A stretch of DNA of 64,000 nt from Ovis canadensis (lineage: Eukaryota; Chordata; Mammalia; Artiodactyla; Bovidae): contig NC_091245.1 of the NCBI RefSeq assembly GCF_042477335.2, forward strand, positions 28,406,501 to 28,470,500, read 5' to 3'. The stretch's first letter is position 1. Each line of letters starts with the position of its first letter. The notes below the pieces were generated by a model. It was not told the origin of the DNA, ran no database searches, and saw only the letters and a program-made list of their open reading frames with translations. The translations under genes were made by a program, and so were the position numbers. Below are positions 11,820 to 45,475 of the stretch, one piece after another.

Positions 11820-13555
11820 ATAGATGGTTTTTAAAATGCAGTTTTGTAGCTAAAACCTTTCAGGAGACAGAGCTGAAACTCTCAGGCGTCACCCTCCCAC
11901 TCTTCCTCTTACGGACTTGTCCAGTTGCCTGAGGGACCTCAGGTTAGAGGTTCCCAGTCCAGAGCAATCTCTACTCCCAGCCCTCAAAATTTGCCCTCAA
12001 GTCTTCCCATGTAAATACTACTTCAAGGAGGGGGAGAAGGGCCCCTATAATCCCCTCTTAGCCTCTATTACCCTTTTACTCATCCCTAAAATATCCTATT
12101 TCCCCCACATGAAACAGGTCCTCCAGAGGAGGGGAAGTAAGAAAGTTTCTGATGGAGCCCAGATCTCTGAGGTTTGATGCAGGGGATGAGGAGAACTCTG
12201 GGCTGGCTCATGGGGTGCTGTGTTTCAGACAGCAGGTCCATGTGAAGGCACCAGGAAAGGGAGGAGGTGGTCAGAGAAGCCCAGAGAAGGAGGGGTAGAT
12301 GTAGCAAAGGGGAGGGACTGGTCCCTGAAGACTCTGCCAACATCTTGCCAGTCTTGATTCCCAGGGTTATGATAGCCTTTCCTACAATTGCAGAAAAATT
12401 CAAAAGTTTTCCCATGGATTTTCAAAATGGGACTGGCAAAGAACAGAATAATATACTGATTTTCCAGGACATGCAAGGTCAGTTACATGTCAGATATAAA
12501 GAGAGATGAAGGGGAAAGAATTCTCTCGGGGGTGAGAACGCTCCATCTCCTAGGAATTTGGCAGAACCCTAAGCAGGGATAAGGGGACGCTGAGGAGAAG
12601 CAGGATGGCCAACATTTAATGAGCATTTTCTCTGCCCCCAAACACTGTGCAAAGCCCCAACTAGATTGTCACCATTTAGCTCTCACACAATAGCCCCATG
12701 AGCTGGGCAGTCAAGTGCCCATTTTACAGACTTACGGCTTGCCCAGGATCACACTTTCGGGAGCAGGATTGGAACTCAGACTGTCTCACTACATAGTCCA
12801 TGCCCTAACTGCTTAACAAAACAACAGCTAATCCAGAGTCTGGTCATTTCGGATCTCCCAGCACATGGCTAAGAACAGGAGATAAACAAGTCCTTTCCAC
12901 CCAGGGCAGGAATCCAAGTGCCCATCATTCAGGGCTCCTTTTCCCTTAGGAATAATTTTTAAGGAAATCCATTCCAGGAAAGCATCAATCTACAGTCCCT
13001 GTAGCATACTTTTGCTTTCTGTATTCTCAGTATCACTGCCAATATTTTATGGTGTGCTCTTTGCAACTTGAATAGCAGGTTTTTTCTGTTTTTTTTTTTT
13101 GTTTGTTTGTTTTTTGTTTTTTTTAGATCACCTCTAACCTTCTTTCCATTGTAACTGATCTCTGGCCACGTTTTTCAGAATTCTCAGCAGCACCACTGGT
13201 TATGGAATGTTTGGATAACATTATTATAAGATATTTAAAGGGATTTTAGAACACAAAAACGAAATAAAAACCACCACAGTTATTAAAAGACATTCTAGAG
13301 TATGTCTCCTTCAGACAACATGGACCCTGTCAGGATTTCTGTTTCTCGGCTAAGGTGGCGCCACCGTGTGGCAGGAATGTAAACATAGCTTACAACAGAT
13401 TTGCATAGCTAGCCTTGAAGCTGTGGGTCCTGATTAACAGTTTTTAATTCAGGAGAGTTGCCTTATTTTAAAATTGTACACATAATGTCAAGCTTTATTA
13501 GCATCTCGCATCACACCATTTCAAATTATCAGGCGACCTCTAAACACAATGTTCA
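11820..13555. other. Intergenic with MIR and poly-T
   Basis: About 12615-12800 reads as an inverted MIR ('ctctcacacaatagccccatgagctgggc', then 'cccattttacag'). A T-rich tract with GTTT units lies at 13081-13126. Short overlapping frames at 12086-12509 are not recognised as genes. Confidence 0.5.
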
Positions 13556-13625
13556 GTTCAGTTCAGTTCAGTCGCTCAGTTGTGTCCGACTCTTTGCGAC
13601 CCCATGAATCGCAGCACGCCAGGCG
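13556..13625 (-). mobile_element. BovB 3' end fragment (about 70 bp)
   Basis: Just the inverted CAGTTCAGTTCAGTTCAG tail and the next 50 bases, an extreme 5' truncation. Confidence 0.8.
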
Positions 13626-13845
13626 GGTGACCTCTATATCATGGTTCAGGCCGCCTTCTCCTGTCACGTTCTGCTAATTAAAGAAGCCATGTGAAGCAGG
13701 TGGAAATTCTGATAATCTAATATTAGGAGCATCATAGAGGCGCCTTGGTTGCGTTTTCTCTGGCAAAAATATGGTGAAAGATCGATTTAAATGGCACTCT
13801 GAAGTTGACCCAAAGAACTTTGGATTCTCTGGGCCAAAGAATATG

Positions 13846-14260
13846 AACAGCAGTATAGATGGTAAAGAATCTGCCTGCAATGCAGGAGACCTAGGTTCAA
13901 TCCCTGGGTGAAGAAGATCCCCTGGAGAAGGGAATGGCAGCCCACTCCAGTGTTCTCGCCTGGAGAATCCCAGGAACAGGGGAGCCTGGTGGGCTGCTGT
14001 CTCTGGGGTTGCACAGAGTTGGACACAACTGAAGCAATTTAGCAGCAGCAGCAGCAGCAGCAGCATAGATGGTAAAGAATCTGCCTGCAATGCAGGAGAC
14101 GTGAGTTCAATCCCTGGATGGGGAAGATCCCCTGGAGAAGGGAATGGCAACCCACTCCTGTATTCTTGCCTGGAGAATTCCATGGACAGAGGAGCCTGGT
14201 GGACTACAGTCCATGGGGTTGCAAAGAGTCGGACGTGACTGAGCAACTAACATGTTCATG
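13846..14260 (+). mobile_element. BOV-A2 / Bov-tA tandem pair
   Basis: Two head-to-tail SINE units (about 13855-14040 and 14065-14255), each with the TAAAGAATCTGCCTGCAATG head and a BovB-type tail. They are joined by a CAG microsatellite at 14042-14065. The second unit is the better preserved. Confidence 0.88.
14042..14065 (+). repeat. (CAG)n microsatellite between SINE units
   Basis: Seven to eight CAG/AGC units, the linker often found in BOV-A2 elements. Confidence 0.88.
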
Positions 14261-15356
14261 GTGACCCTTCGGGAAGGTACCTGTTAATCACGTGACTTTA
14301 GTCACACTTGGTAGGGTGTCTTTACATATATCTGATTTGAGAACCTATCCTGGATAGATTTCATAGGTTTAACTCTTAGAGTTCTGGGTATCGTGACCCA
14401 TGCCTGTTTCAAAGGATTGTTGTGAGCGTTAAATGACATAACATTGGTACAGCACACAGCAGAGGATGGCAGTCAATAATTTTGGTTGCTTTTCCTTTCA
14501 CTATTTGAAATGTGCTTTGAAAATTACAAAGTGATGAATGTCATTGACAAATATATCTTTGTATGATGCAGGTGGAACTGGTCCAGTGGAAGAGACCACT
14601 GTCTCCCAAATGCGAATATATCTACAAATCAGCTGAGGATCTTGTTAAAATGAAAATTCTGTGTTCTGTATTTCTGGGATGGAGCCTGAGAGCTCCACTT
14701 CTAACTAGCCTTCAGGTGATTCCAGTCCACTGGCTGCACTTTGAAGAGCAAAGGTTTAGAACAGTTGATCTTAACCAGACTGTACATTAGAATTACCTAT
14801 GAGATTTTGTGAAGTGTGGACTCTCAGCCCCCACACTAGATCTACTGAATCAGAATTTCTAAGGGTAGGGCTCAGGCATTCATAGTTTTGATAAGTGACC
14901 CAGGTAATTCTGGTGCTCAAAATCTTCTTAAATCTGTTCTCAGCCGATTCTGATTCATTCAATCAGCTGCTATTTGTTGAACTTCTACTCTGTGCCAGGC
15001 ATTGAGCTTGGTGAGGAGGGAAAACAAAATAACAGCAACAACAAAGGATAGGATACATGTTGGATATGGGGTGCTTTAAATGGGACAGGGGGTGTGAGGG
15101 CTCAGCCAGGCTGTTCAGTCAAGGGCAAGGAAGGCTTCTCTGTGGGAGGGGAAGTTAGGAACAAGTATAAAAGTTGAATAAGGCCAAGTAAGAACAACAA
15201 GAAAAGGTATAAAATAACAGAACATTTTAGCAAAGATTTGCGTTCACCCATGAAGAGGGTCAGAGAAGAAATCGGGAACAAGATCACAAAGGTGTGCTAG
15301 GCTAAATAGTTTGACTTCATTATGAAGAAGTCTAGGGTTTTAAGAAGTACCTGGCA
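14261..15356. other. Intergenic, MIR traces only
   Basis: About 14385-14480 resembles MIR ('aaggattgttgtgagcgttaaatgac'). Nothing else recognised. Confidence 0.4.
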
Positions 15357-15760
15357 GGGCTTCCCTGGTGGCTCAGTGGTAAAGAATCTGCCTACCAATG
15401 CAGGAGACGCAGGTTTGATCCCTGGTCCAGGAAGAGCCACATGGCCCTGAGCAGCTAAGCCTGTGCACTACAACTGTTGAGCCTGTTCTCTGAAGCCTGT
15501 GAACCACAACTCCTGAAGCCTGGGTGCCCTGAACAGGGGAGCCAGGCATGCTGCAGTCCATGGGGTTGCAAAGGATCGACATGACTGAGCAACTGAACTG
15601 GGTGCCCTAGAGCCTGTGCTCAGCAACAAGAGAAGCCACTTTAATGAGAAACCCATACACTGCAGCTGAAGAGTAACCCCTGCTTTAGCAACTAGAGAAA
15701 AGCCCAAGAAGCAACAAAAACACAGCCAAAAATAAATAATAAATAAATTGAATTTATTTA
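15357..15760 (+). mobile_element. CHR-type SINE interrupted by a nested insertion
   Basis: Head GGCTTCCCTGGTGGCTCAG at 15358, A-rich tail at about 15715-15755. The body is split by a 68-bp insertion at 15531-15598; removing it and one copy of the 10-bp duplication restores a continuous SINE. Confidence 0.85.
15531..15598 (+). mobile_element. 68-bp BovB/Bov-tA tail insertion with 10-bp TSD
   Basis: Only the last 68 bases of a BovB-type tail (GGAGCCAGGCATGCTGCAG to CAACTGAAC). It is bounded by TGGGTGCCCT at 15521-15530 and 15599-15608, a perfect 10-bp target-site duplication. The host is the CHR SINE. Confidence 0.88.
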
Positions 15761-15784
15761 AAAAGTACTTGGTAAATAGCAAGT

Positions 15785-17560
15785 TCAGTCAGTTCAGTTG
15801 CTCAGTTATGTCCAACTCTTTGCGACCCTATGGACTGCAGCATGCCAGGCTTCCCTGTCCATCACCAACTACTGGAATTTGTTCAAACGCATGTCCTTTG
15901 AGTCCGTGATGCCATCCAACAATTTCATCTTCGGTTGTTCCTCTTCTTCTCCTGCCTTCAATCTTTCCCAGCATCAGGGTCTTTTCCAATGAGTTGGCTC
16001 TTCTCATTAAGTGGCCAAAGTATTGGAGCTTCAGCATCAGTCCTTCCAATGAATATTCAGGACTGATTTCCTTTATTATTGACTGGTTTGATCTCCTTGC
16101 ACAGTCCAAGGGACTCCCAAGAGTCTTCTCCAACACCACAGTTCAAAAGCATCCATTCTTCTGAGCTCAGCTTGTTTATGTCCCACTTCTCACATCCATA
16201 TATGACTACTGGAAAAACCATAGCTTTGACTAGATGGACCTTTGTTGGCAAAGTAACGTCTCTGCTTTTTAACATGTTGTCTAGGTTGGTCATAATTTTT
16301 TTCTTCCAAGGAGCAAGCGTCTTTTAATTTCATGGCTTTAGTCACCATCTGTAGTGATTTTGGAGCCCAAGAAAATAAAGTCTGTCACTGTTTCATTGTT
16401 TCCCCATCTATTTGCCATGAAGTGATGGGACCAGATGCCATGATCTTAGTTTTTTGAATATTGAGTTTTAAGCCAGCTTTTCATGCTCCTCTCTCACCCT
16501 CATCAAGAGGATCTTTAGCTCTTCTTCATTTTCTGCCATAGCTCAACTGAAATTCCATCACCTCCACTAGCTTTGTTCGTAGTGATGCTTTCTAATGCCC
16601 ACTTGACTTCATGCTCCAAGATGTTTGGCTCTGGGTGTGTATTCACACCACTGTGGTTTCTGGATAATTAAGGCTTTTTTTTTGCATAGCTCTTCTGTGT
16701 ATTCTTGCCATCTTTTCTAAATATCTTTTGTTTCTGTTAGGTTCATAATGCTTCTGTCCTTTATTGTTCTCATCATTGCATGGAATGCTCCCCTGGTATC
16801 TCTAATTTTCTTGAAGAGATCTCTAGTCTTTCTCATTTTATTGTTTTCCTCTATTTCTTTGCATTGTTCACTCAAAAAGGCTTTCTTATCTCTCCTTGCT
16901 ATTCTCTGGAACTCTGCATTCAGATGGGTATATCTTTCCTTTTCTCCTTTGCCTTTTATGTCTCCTCTTTTCTCAGCTGTTTTTAAGGCCTCCTCAGACA
17001 ACCATTTTGCCTTTTTGCATTTCTTTTTCTTTGGGGTGCTTTTGATCACTACCTTCTATACAATGTTACAGACATCCATCCATAGTTCTTCAGGCACTCT
17101 ATCAGATCTAATCCCTTGAATCTGTTTGTCACTTCCACTGTATAATCATAGGAGATTAGGTCATATCTAAATGGTCTAGTGGTTTTCCCTTTGTTCTTCA
17201 TTTTAAATCTGAATTTTGCAATGAGATGTTCAGGATGAGCCATAGGAACCTGTTGATTTTGTTTTTGCTGACTGTATAGAGCTTCTCCATCTTTGACTGC
17301 AAAGAATATAATCAATCTGATTTCAGTATTGACCATCTGGTGATATCCATGTGTAAAGCCATCTCTTGTGGAAGAGGGTATTTGCTATGACCAACATGTT
17401 CTCTTGGCAAAAATCTGCTAGCCTTTGCCCTGCTTCATTTTGTACCCCAAGGCCAAACTTGCCTGTTACTCTAGGTATCTCCTGATTTCCTACTTTTTCA
17501 TTCCAGTCCCCTATGATGGAAAGGATATCTCTTTTTGGTAGTTCTAGAAACTGTTCTGTT
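15785..17560 (-). mobile_element. BovB LINE with internal deletion of the RT core
   Basis: Reverse-oriented BovB running from the 3' tail (15785) through the C-terminal region into the RT N-terminal and endonuclease-proximal part (to about 17560). At 16540/16541 the sequence jumps from the start of the 'MAESEE' segment to the 'GGDGIP' segment; about 670 bases with the YADD box are missing compared with the copy at 23489. Several frameshifts; inactive. Confidence 0.88.
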
Positions 17561-17639
17561 CAGCAACAAGTTGCAGTTTTCGTTTTCTTGAAGTGAGAAG
17601 ATGAGTACATGTCCTTCTACTCTGCCATCTTGTAGAGAG

Positions 17640-17827
17640 CAAGCACAAGAAAGCATATTGGGAAAAAGAAAGACCTCTCATGCACTGCTGGAAGGAAATG
17701 TAAATTGGTGCAACCACTATGGAAAACAATATGGAGGTTTCTCAAAATTTTAAAAATAGAACTACCATTTGATCCAGCAATTCTACTTCTTTGTATAATC
17801 TAAAGAAAATGAAAACACTAATTTATT
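17640..17827 (+). mobile_element. L1 ORF2-end fragment
   Basis: Forward L1 sequence (CACTGCTGGAAGGAAATGTA, ATGGAAAACAATATGGAGG), decayed. Confidence 0.7.
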
Positions 17828-18771
17828 TGTAAAGGAGAGCCTTGGGCTCTCTCTCTTACAGATCTTAAAAGCTGGGACAGGTAAGTAGACATAGTGAGCC
17901 TCCACGCCCCAGATGGGAATTCAGCCTGAAATTAGAGTTAAGAGGAGACACGGGGGAAACCAGTCCAGCGACTGGCTCCCCTTCTATCGTCCTTCAAGGC
18001 CTTTTATACTTTTGATTATACATAGAGATCAATGGGTAATACAAAATTACATAGCATTAGCAGCCCAGACTCTTTCTGTATATCTATTTGTATACTAAAG
18101 GTCTCAGGTGATTTACATTATCTTCTGGCCAAGAGGTTTGTTAACACTTTTTGGCTCTCTTCCTTAATGAATGTTAATTTCGTTTCCCCTAAGTGTTTTT
18201 CTTTAATCTGCATCTCCTTAAAGCACTAAAGTTACAACTCTATAGAACAAAGGCGCAGTGGGAAGAGGTACTTAACTCAAAGATCTAATGATGCTAATAC
18301 CAGGTCTACTACTTGTTTTTCTATATACCAACTATATCTAAAAATAAAGGATATGAAAATTTGGCAGCAAGTATTGGCTCAACAAATGAAACCTTTAATC
18401 AGTCCTATTCTAATGATTTTGACTCTTCGGAAGCCCCTACATTCCTAGGATGTTTTAAGCTTCCTGTGCCTCCTGCGGTCAGGACACCTCAAACAATCAC
18501 TTGCGCAGCTGTACAAGTCCTGCAGGCAGGCTAAAAAGCCATCAGAGGGATTTTTGGATTGAAACACTCTTTCAAATGCAGAAGACTAAAGCCCTAAATT
18601 GACTTTTTCCAGAGAATGTCAGAAGAGTGGAAAAGCAGGCAGATTCTTATTTTGGGGGGTACATGCTCAGGCAATGCCAGGGGGAAAACCTGAGATCTGA
18701 CTTGCCTTGCCCATCAGATCTCTGCCGCATGACCTTGTCACGGGTGGGATTCCTCACGCTGGCTCCCGGCA
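17828..18771 (-). mobile_element. Solo LTR, ruminant ERVK-like
   Basis: About 940 bases that read, on the - strand, as a class II retroviral LTR. It starts TGCCGGGAGCC and has a TATAAAA promoter box (complement of 18002-18008). No gag, pol or env sequence lies on either side, so it is a solo LTR left by recombination. The right edge is at 18771. The left edge is less certain: GTAAA occurs at both boundaries (17829-17833 and 18772-18776) and may be the target duplication. Its promoter would face away from CPT2. The family assignment is from memory. Confidence 0.6.
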
Positions 18772-18779
18772 GTAAACCT

Positions 18780-19615
18780 TAGAAAATATTAGAACTCTTC
18801 ATTACAAGGGGAAAAAAAAGATATTTATGACAATAAATGCTGGAGAAAAGGGAACCCTCTTGCACTGTTGGTGGGAATGTAAAATGATACAGTCACTATG
18901 GAAGATGGTATGGAGATTCCTTTAAAAACTAGAAATAAAACCACTATATGACCCAGAAACCCCACTCCTAGGCATATACCCCGAGGAAACCAAAATTGAA
19001 AAAGAAACATGTACCCCAATGTTCATTCCAGCACTATTCACAATAGCTAGAACATGGAAGCAACCTAGATGTCCATCGACAGATGAATGGATACAGAAGT
19101 TGTGGTACATTTACATGATGGAATACTACTCAGCCATAAAAAGAAACATATGTGAGTCAGTTCTAATGAGGTGGGTGAACCTAGAGCCTATTATACCGAG
19201 TGAAGTAAGTTAGAAACAGAAAGATAAATATTGTATTCTAATGCATATATGTGAAATCTAGAAAGATGGTACCAAAGAATTTATTTGCAGGGCAGCAATG
19301 GAGAAACAGACATAGAGAACAGACTTGAGGACATGGGGAGAGGGGAGGAGAGGGTGGGATGTATGGAGAGAGTACCATGGAAACTTACATTACCATATGT
19401 AAAATAGATAGCCAATGGGAATTTGCTCTAAACTCAAACAGGGGCTCTGTATCAACCTAGAGGGGTGGGATGGGGTGGGAGATGGGAGGGAGGTTCAAGA
19501 GGGAGGGGATATATGTATACCTATGGCTGATTCATGCTGAAGTTTGACAGAAAACAACAAAATTGTGTAAAGCAATTATTCTTCAATTTAAAAATAAATA
19601 AAAAAATTTTTAATG
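18780..19615 (+). mobile_element. L1 3' end (ruminant L1)
   Basis: Forward, 5'-truncated L1: the end of ORF2 (open piece about 19019-19213, with the typical 'MEYYSAIKRN'), then the G-rich 3'UTR and an A-rich tail at 19590-19612. Confidence 0.88.
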
Positions 19616-19984
19616 GCATTTCTGGTTTTCCAGCTCGTGTTTATCCTTAATGTGTTACAGGCCCCAGGGCCATCCCAAGGAGAAAATGCAAGCACCTACC
19701 CATGATAAGCCCTGTGCTAGACACCAGGTACGTAAATGAAAACAATATCTCTGCCTTGGATAAAGAATCATATTAAATAACATAGTTCTGTTTCCATATA
19801 CAACAGTAAAGGATTGTGAAAAGTGCTGTGGAATCAGAGGGAGGAATTTGTTCTTGTGGGAAGGAGGAAGGATGAGGATTGAGGAAGACTTTATAGAGAT
19901 TGTGAGTTTTGAAATGGGATTTGAAGGATGTCAGAGTATACTAGGAAAAGATGCACAGAAAAAAACATACCAGACTGTAGTTAA
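19616..19984. other. Intergenic, nothing recognised
   Basis: No gene or repeat seen. Confidence 0.4.
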
Positions 19985-20175
19985 AGTGAAAGTGTTAGTC
20001 ACTCAGGAGTGTCTGACTCTGCGACCCCATGGACTATGTCCATGGAATTCTCCAGGCAAGAATACTGAAGTAGGTAGCCATTTCCTCTTCTCCAGGAGAT
20101 CTTCCCAACCCAGGGATCAAACCCATGGCTGCATTGCAAGTGGATTCTTTAGCATCTGAGCCACCAGGGAAGCTC
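19985..20175 (-). mobile_element. Bov-tA SINE
   Basis: Reverse-oriented: tail AGTGAAAGTGTTAGTCACTC, inverted head GAGCCACCAGGGAAGCTC. Confidence 0.87.
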
Positions 20176-21055
20176 TTGACAGTAGGTATAACATTTTTAA
20201 AAGGGCATGGAGTGAGGACAAGCTCTGGGAATAGTGAACAGTTCAGTGTTACTACAGCATAGGGTTCTTAGGGAGACATGAAGGGAAGTGGAGAAGCAGA
20301 CAGGTACCAGAAAAAAAGGGCTTTGGACACCTGCCTGAGGGGTTAGATTTGTTACTATTGGCCACGCACCCCAGAAGGCTATTGAGCCCCTCTTCGGCTG
20401 TTAGACAAGACGGGCTCTATTCCTTGGCCCTCTGTCTTTAGAATTGACCCATTGCTCTTCTAGTGGGTCCACTGTTTCTTCTGGGTCCTCTGATCTCCTT
20501 AGCTCTACATAGCTCCTGTTGCTTGCCTCGGGTTTCAAGGCATTGAAAAATGTCTGGATTTGAAGTGAGCTTTTTCAGAAAACATTTGATATGCTCTCTT
20601 GGGCCCTATACACTACAGGCAAATGATTCCTGTTTCAGACTTGGATCAGCTCTGTCTGTCTCCCCTCAAAGGAGGACAATTAGGTAGTCACCCTTCTTAA
20701 GCTTCACGTTCAGTTCTCAGGGATTTGTGGTCAGCACTGAATGAGTGTGGGCTGATTAGTGATCTTTGTGTTCAGTCAGGGGTTATCTAACTGGATAAGG
20801 GTAAACCTGAGACCAAAATCAGGTCTCCCGACTCCCGGCCCAGTACTTGTTCAGTCCTGCTCCCACTTCTGGCACTGCTTAGTTAGTTACGGGCCAGAGC
20901 AGATGTACCGGGCTACCTCAAACTCACAGGGCCTGGAGCGAGAGTGAAGCTAAGGGAAAGCCCTGTGCCTGGAATGGAATTCTGTACCTCAAGCCAGACA
21001 GCAAGATTTTTTGTCTTTTGACACCTCTCCTTCTTACGTAAAATGGGAGCCTGAT
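20176..21055. other. Intergenic, nothing recognised
   Basis: No gene or repeat seen. The 62-codon frame at 20759-20947 is not recognised. Confidence 0.4.
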
Positions 21056-21215
21056 GCCGCTGCTGCTGCTAAGTCCCTTCAGTCGTGTCCAACTCTGAGT
21101 GACCCCACGGCAGCCCACTAGGCTCCTCTGTCCCTGGGATTCTCCAGATAAGAACACTGGAGTGGGTTGCCATTTTCTTCTCCAATGCATGAAAGTGAAA
21201 AGTGAAAGTGAAGTC
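21056..21215 (-). mobile_element. BOV-A2 fragment
   Basis: Begins with the inverted CTGCTGCTGCTAAGTC linker and ends in AGTGAAAGTGAAGTCGCT. Confidence 0.82.
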
Positions 21216-21384
21216 GCTAGCCTACTTAATTCTCAGCTGCAGCTGAAAGCAGGGAGTGTGATGCATTGTTTTGAGGGAGCTTCCTGTCTTTGGAAAAGTC
21301 CTGCTGTAAAGGAAGTTTTCTGCATAGACGTGGTGACTGGATGGAACCCTCCACGGTTTCAAGCTTCTGCACAGTTTCTGTATG

Positions 21385-21508
21385 AATCATGTTTTGTTTT
21401 CTGCCGCGCGTGGCTTTCGGTGTCTTAGCTCCCCCGCCAGGGACTGAATCCAGACGACAGAAGTGAAAGCTTGGAGTCCTAACCATTGGGCCGCCAGGGA
21501 ACTCCTGC
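21385..21508 (-). mobile_element. CHR-type SINE
   Basis: Reverse-oriented, ending ACCATTGGGCCGCCAGGGAA. Confidence 0.78.
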
Positions 21509-21589
21509 ACACATGTTTTCTAACATCGGCTCAAATGAGCTCACAGGGCAGCTGCGTGGTGCTGATCAGGGTATGTCAAAATTTTTCTG

Positions 21590-21685
21590 CTGTGTACACC
21601 TGTGGCGGACTCATGTTGATGTATGGCAAAACCAATACAATATTGTAAAGTAAAAAAAAAGAAAAAGAAAAAAAAGAAATAATTT
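21590..21685 (+). mobile_element. L1 3' tail
   Basis: The same tail as at 1430-1500 (GGCGGACTCATGTTGATG, CAATATTGTAAAGT), then an A-rich run. Confidence 0.65.
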
Positions 21686-21944
21686 TGAAAGAAGAGAAAA
21701 AACATTTTTTTCTGCTGGGCAAATTTGACGGGTGACTAGACACGACTTAGCGACTAAACCAGTAACAAGAGCCACCATTTACTGCTTACAGCACCAGACA
21801 CTGTCCACACCAAGCCGTTTCCTTTCATATCTAGGAATGTGAGAATGGGTTGAATGATCTTTTCAAATGAGGAAATGGACGTTTAAAATTTCCCCATTTA
21901 TCAGATTCCAAAACTTTTTTTCGGCTTCTCTTTTTCTCCAGTTC

Positions 21945-22255
21945 CTGCTGCTGCTGCTGCTAAGTCGCTTCAGTCGTGTTCAGTTTCTCAGTTCAGTTCA
22001 GCCGCTCAGTCGTGTCCGACTCTTTGCGACCCTATGAATCGCAGCACGCCAGGCCTCCCTGTCCATCACCAACTCCCGGAGTTCACTCACTCACTTCCAT
22101 CGAGTAGGTGATGCCATCCAGCCATCTCATCCTCTGTCGTCCCCTTCTCCTCAGGCCCCCAATCCCTCCCAGCATCACAGTCTTTTCCAACGAGTCAACT
22201 CTTCCGCATGAGGCGGCCGAAGTATTGGAGTTTCAGCTTTAGAATCAGTCCTGTT
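21945..22255 (-). mobile_element. BOV-A2 linker plus BovB 3' fragment at the CPT2 promoter
   Basis: An inverted (CTG)n/TAAGTCGCTTCAGTCGTG SINE piece (21945-21980) joins a 270-bp BovB 3' end (21988-22255, reverse orientation). It ends about 320 bp upstream of the CPT2 start codon and directly borders the GC-rich promoter. Confidence 0.85.
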
Positions 22256-22289
22256 TCTACCTTGTTCCAAAACAGGAGAAGGGCGTGGC

Positions 22290-22573
22290 TTCCAAACTGG
22301 TTTTCTGACCGCGGGTGAATCAGGAAACAGAGCGAAGAGGCCGGGGTCCCGCCCACTCTGCGGTAGGCGGGCCCCTCGGAGGGCCTGTGGGCGGCCCGCT
22401 GGGCGGGGCCTTCCGTGGGCGGGGCCGGGGAGCCGGAAATGGCCCCGCGGAAGGGCACAAAGTGTACTGTAGTACCTGACCCATCGTCGCGGGGCACTGA
22501 GGGCCGCGGACTGACCTCCGTACACCAGAACTCCCAATTCTCCGCGTTCTAGCTGCTGCCGCCTCCTAGGACT
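22290..22573 (+). promoter_or_regulatory. CPT2: CPT2 CpG-island promoter and 5'UTR
   Basis: GC- and CpG-rich, TATA-less promoter region. Sp1-type GC boxes lie at 22389-22394, 22401-22410 and 22417-22426. An ETS/GABP-type CCGGAA is at 22433-22438, overlapping AAATGGC (YY1-like) at 22437-22443, and TTCCG, an ETS core on the other strand, is at 22411-22415. ETS plus YY1 plus Sp1 is the common set-up for nuclear genes of mitochondrial proteins. GGGCACAAAGTG near 22455 loosely resembles a nuclear-receptor (HNF4/PPAR) site; this is weak. No ATG occurs between 22500 and the start codon. The transcription start was not determined; it probably lies between 22430 and 22540. The CpG-rich character continues into exon 1. 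Confidence 0.75.
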
Positions 22574-44893
<22,320 letters not shown>

Positions 44894-44898
<5 letters not shown>

Positions 44899-44967
44899 CT
44901 TCTGGGTGAGTGAAAAGCCTCTGCTTCATCAGCATAAAAACTGGGGCCTCTATAGTCAGTAGGCACT
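44894..44967 (+). repeat. CPT2 stop/3'UTR segment duplicated in intron 4
   Basis: The exonic member of the pair described at 44046-44120; it includes the last bases of the reading frame and the stop codon. Confidence 0.95.
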
Positions 44968-45475
44968 ATTCTGTGACTAACGAAACTGATTATGAGGTGC
45001 CTGAGCACCATTGTTTTAAGATTTGAGCCTTAAAACCATGGTTTTAAAGCTAAACATATGATTTCCAAGATCATAACTAAAGATAATGTGATATTTCGGT
45101 TTTAAGGACATTATCAGGAGGTAAGATTTGGAAAATAACTCAGATGTACTTATTGTTAAAGCCTAAATATAATTTAATTCTTTCTTAGAGGTGGTTCCTC
45201 TTAGGCTGTTTTGTTTGGGGTGTTGTTTGTTTTAATTGTCTAACCTAATTGCCTAACCCCCGCAAAGAGCTTCCCAGTAGTAAGCTGAGGTGACAGTACC
45301 TGTTGGCTCCTGGTTCTTCAGGTAATGGTGGGAAACACGCATCTTTCCTGTAAACTTGCTTCTCTCTCCTGGGATATCCTTTCTTTAAAAATCCTCTTCA
45401 TTTTTCGAAGGAGTAAACTGCTACTGCCTGATTCTGATAGTCCTGCTGCAATAAAGCGGTTATACCCTTAGATTT
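44899..45475 (+). other. CPT2: CPT2 3'UTR
   Basis: About 575 nt from the stop to just after the AATAAA. No repeat insertion inside it. Confidence 0.75.
45450..45455 (+). terminator. CPT2: CPT2 polyadenylation signal AATAAA
   Basis: AATAAA 552 nt after the stop codon; cleavage would be expected about 15-25 nt further on. Confidence 0.8.

Noticed and set aside
13846-14260. 190-codon - strand frame
   Set aside because: Reads through two BOV-A2 SINE units; repeat-derived.
22450-22490. PPAR/HNF4 response element in the CPT2 promoter
   Set aside because: Only a loose match (GGGCACAAAGTG, and ACCTGACCC nearby); not enough to call a site.
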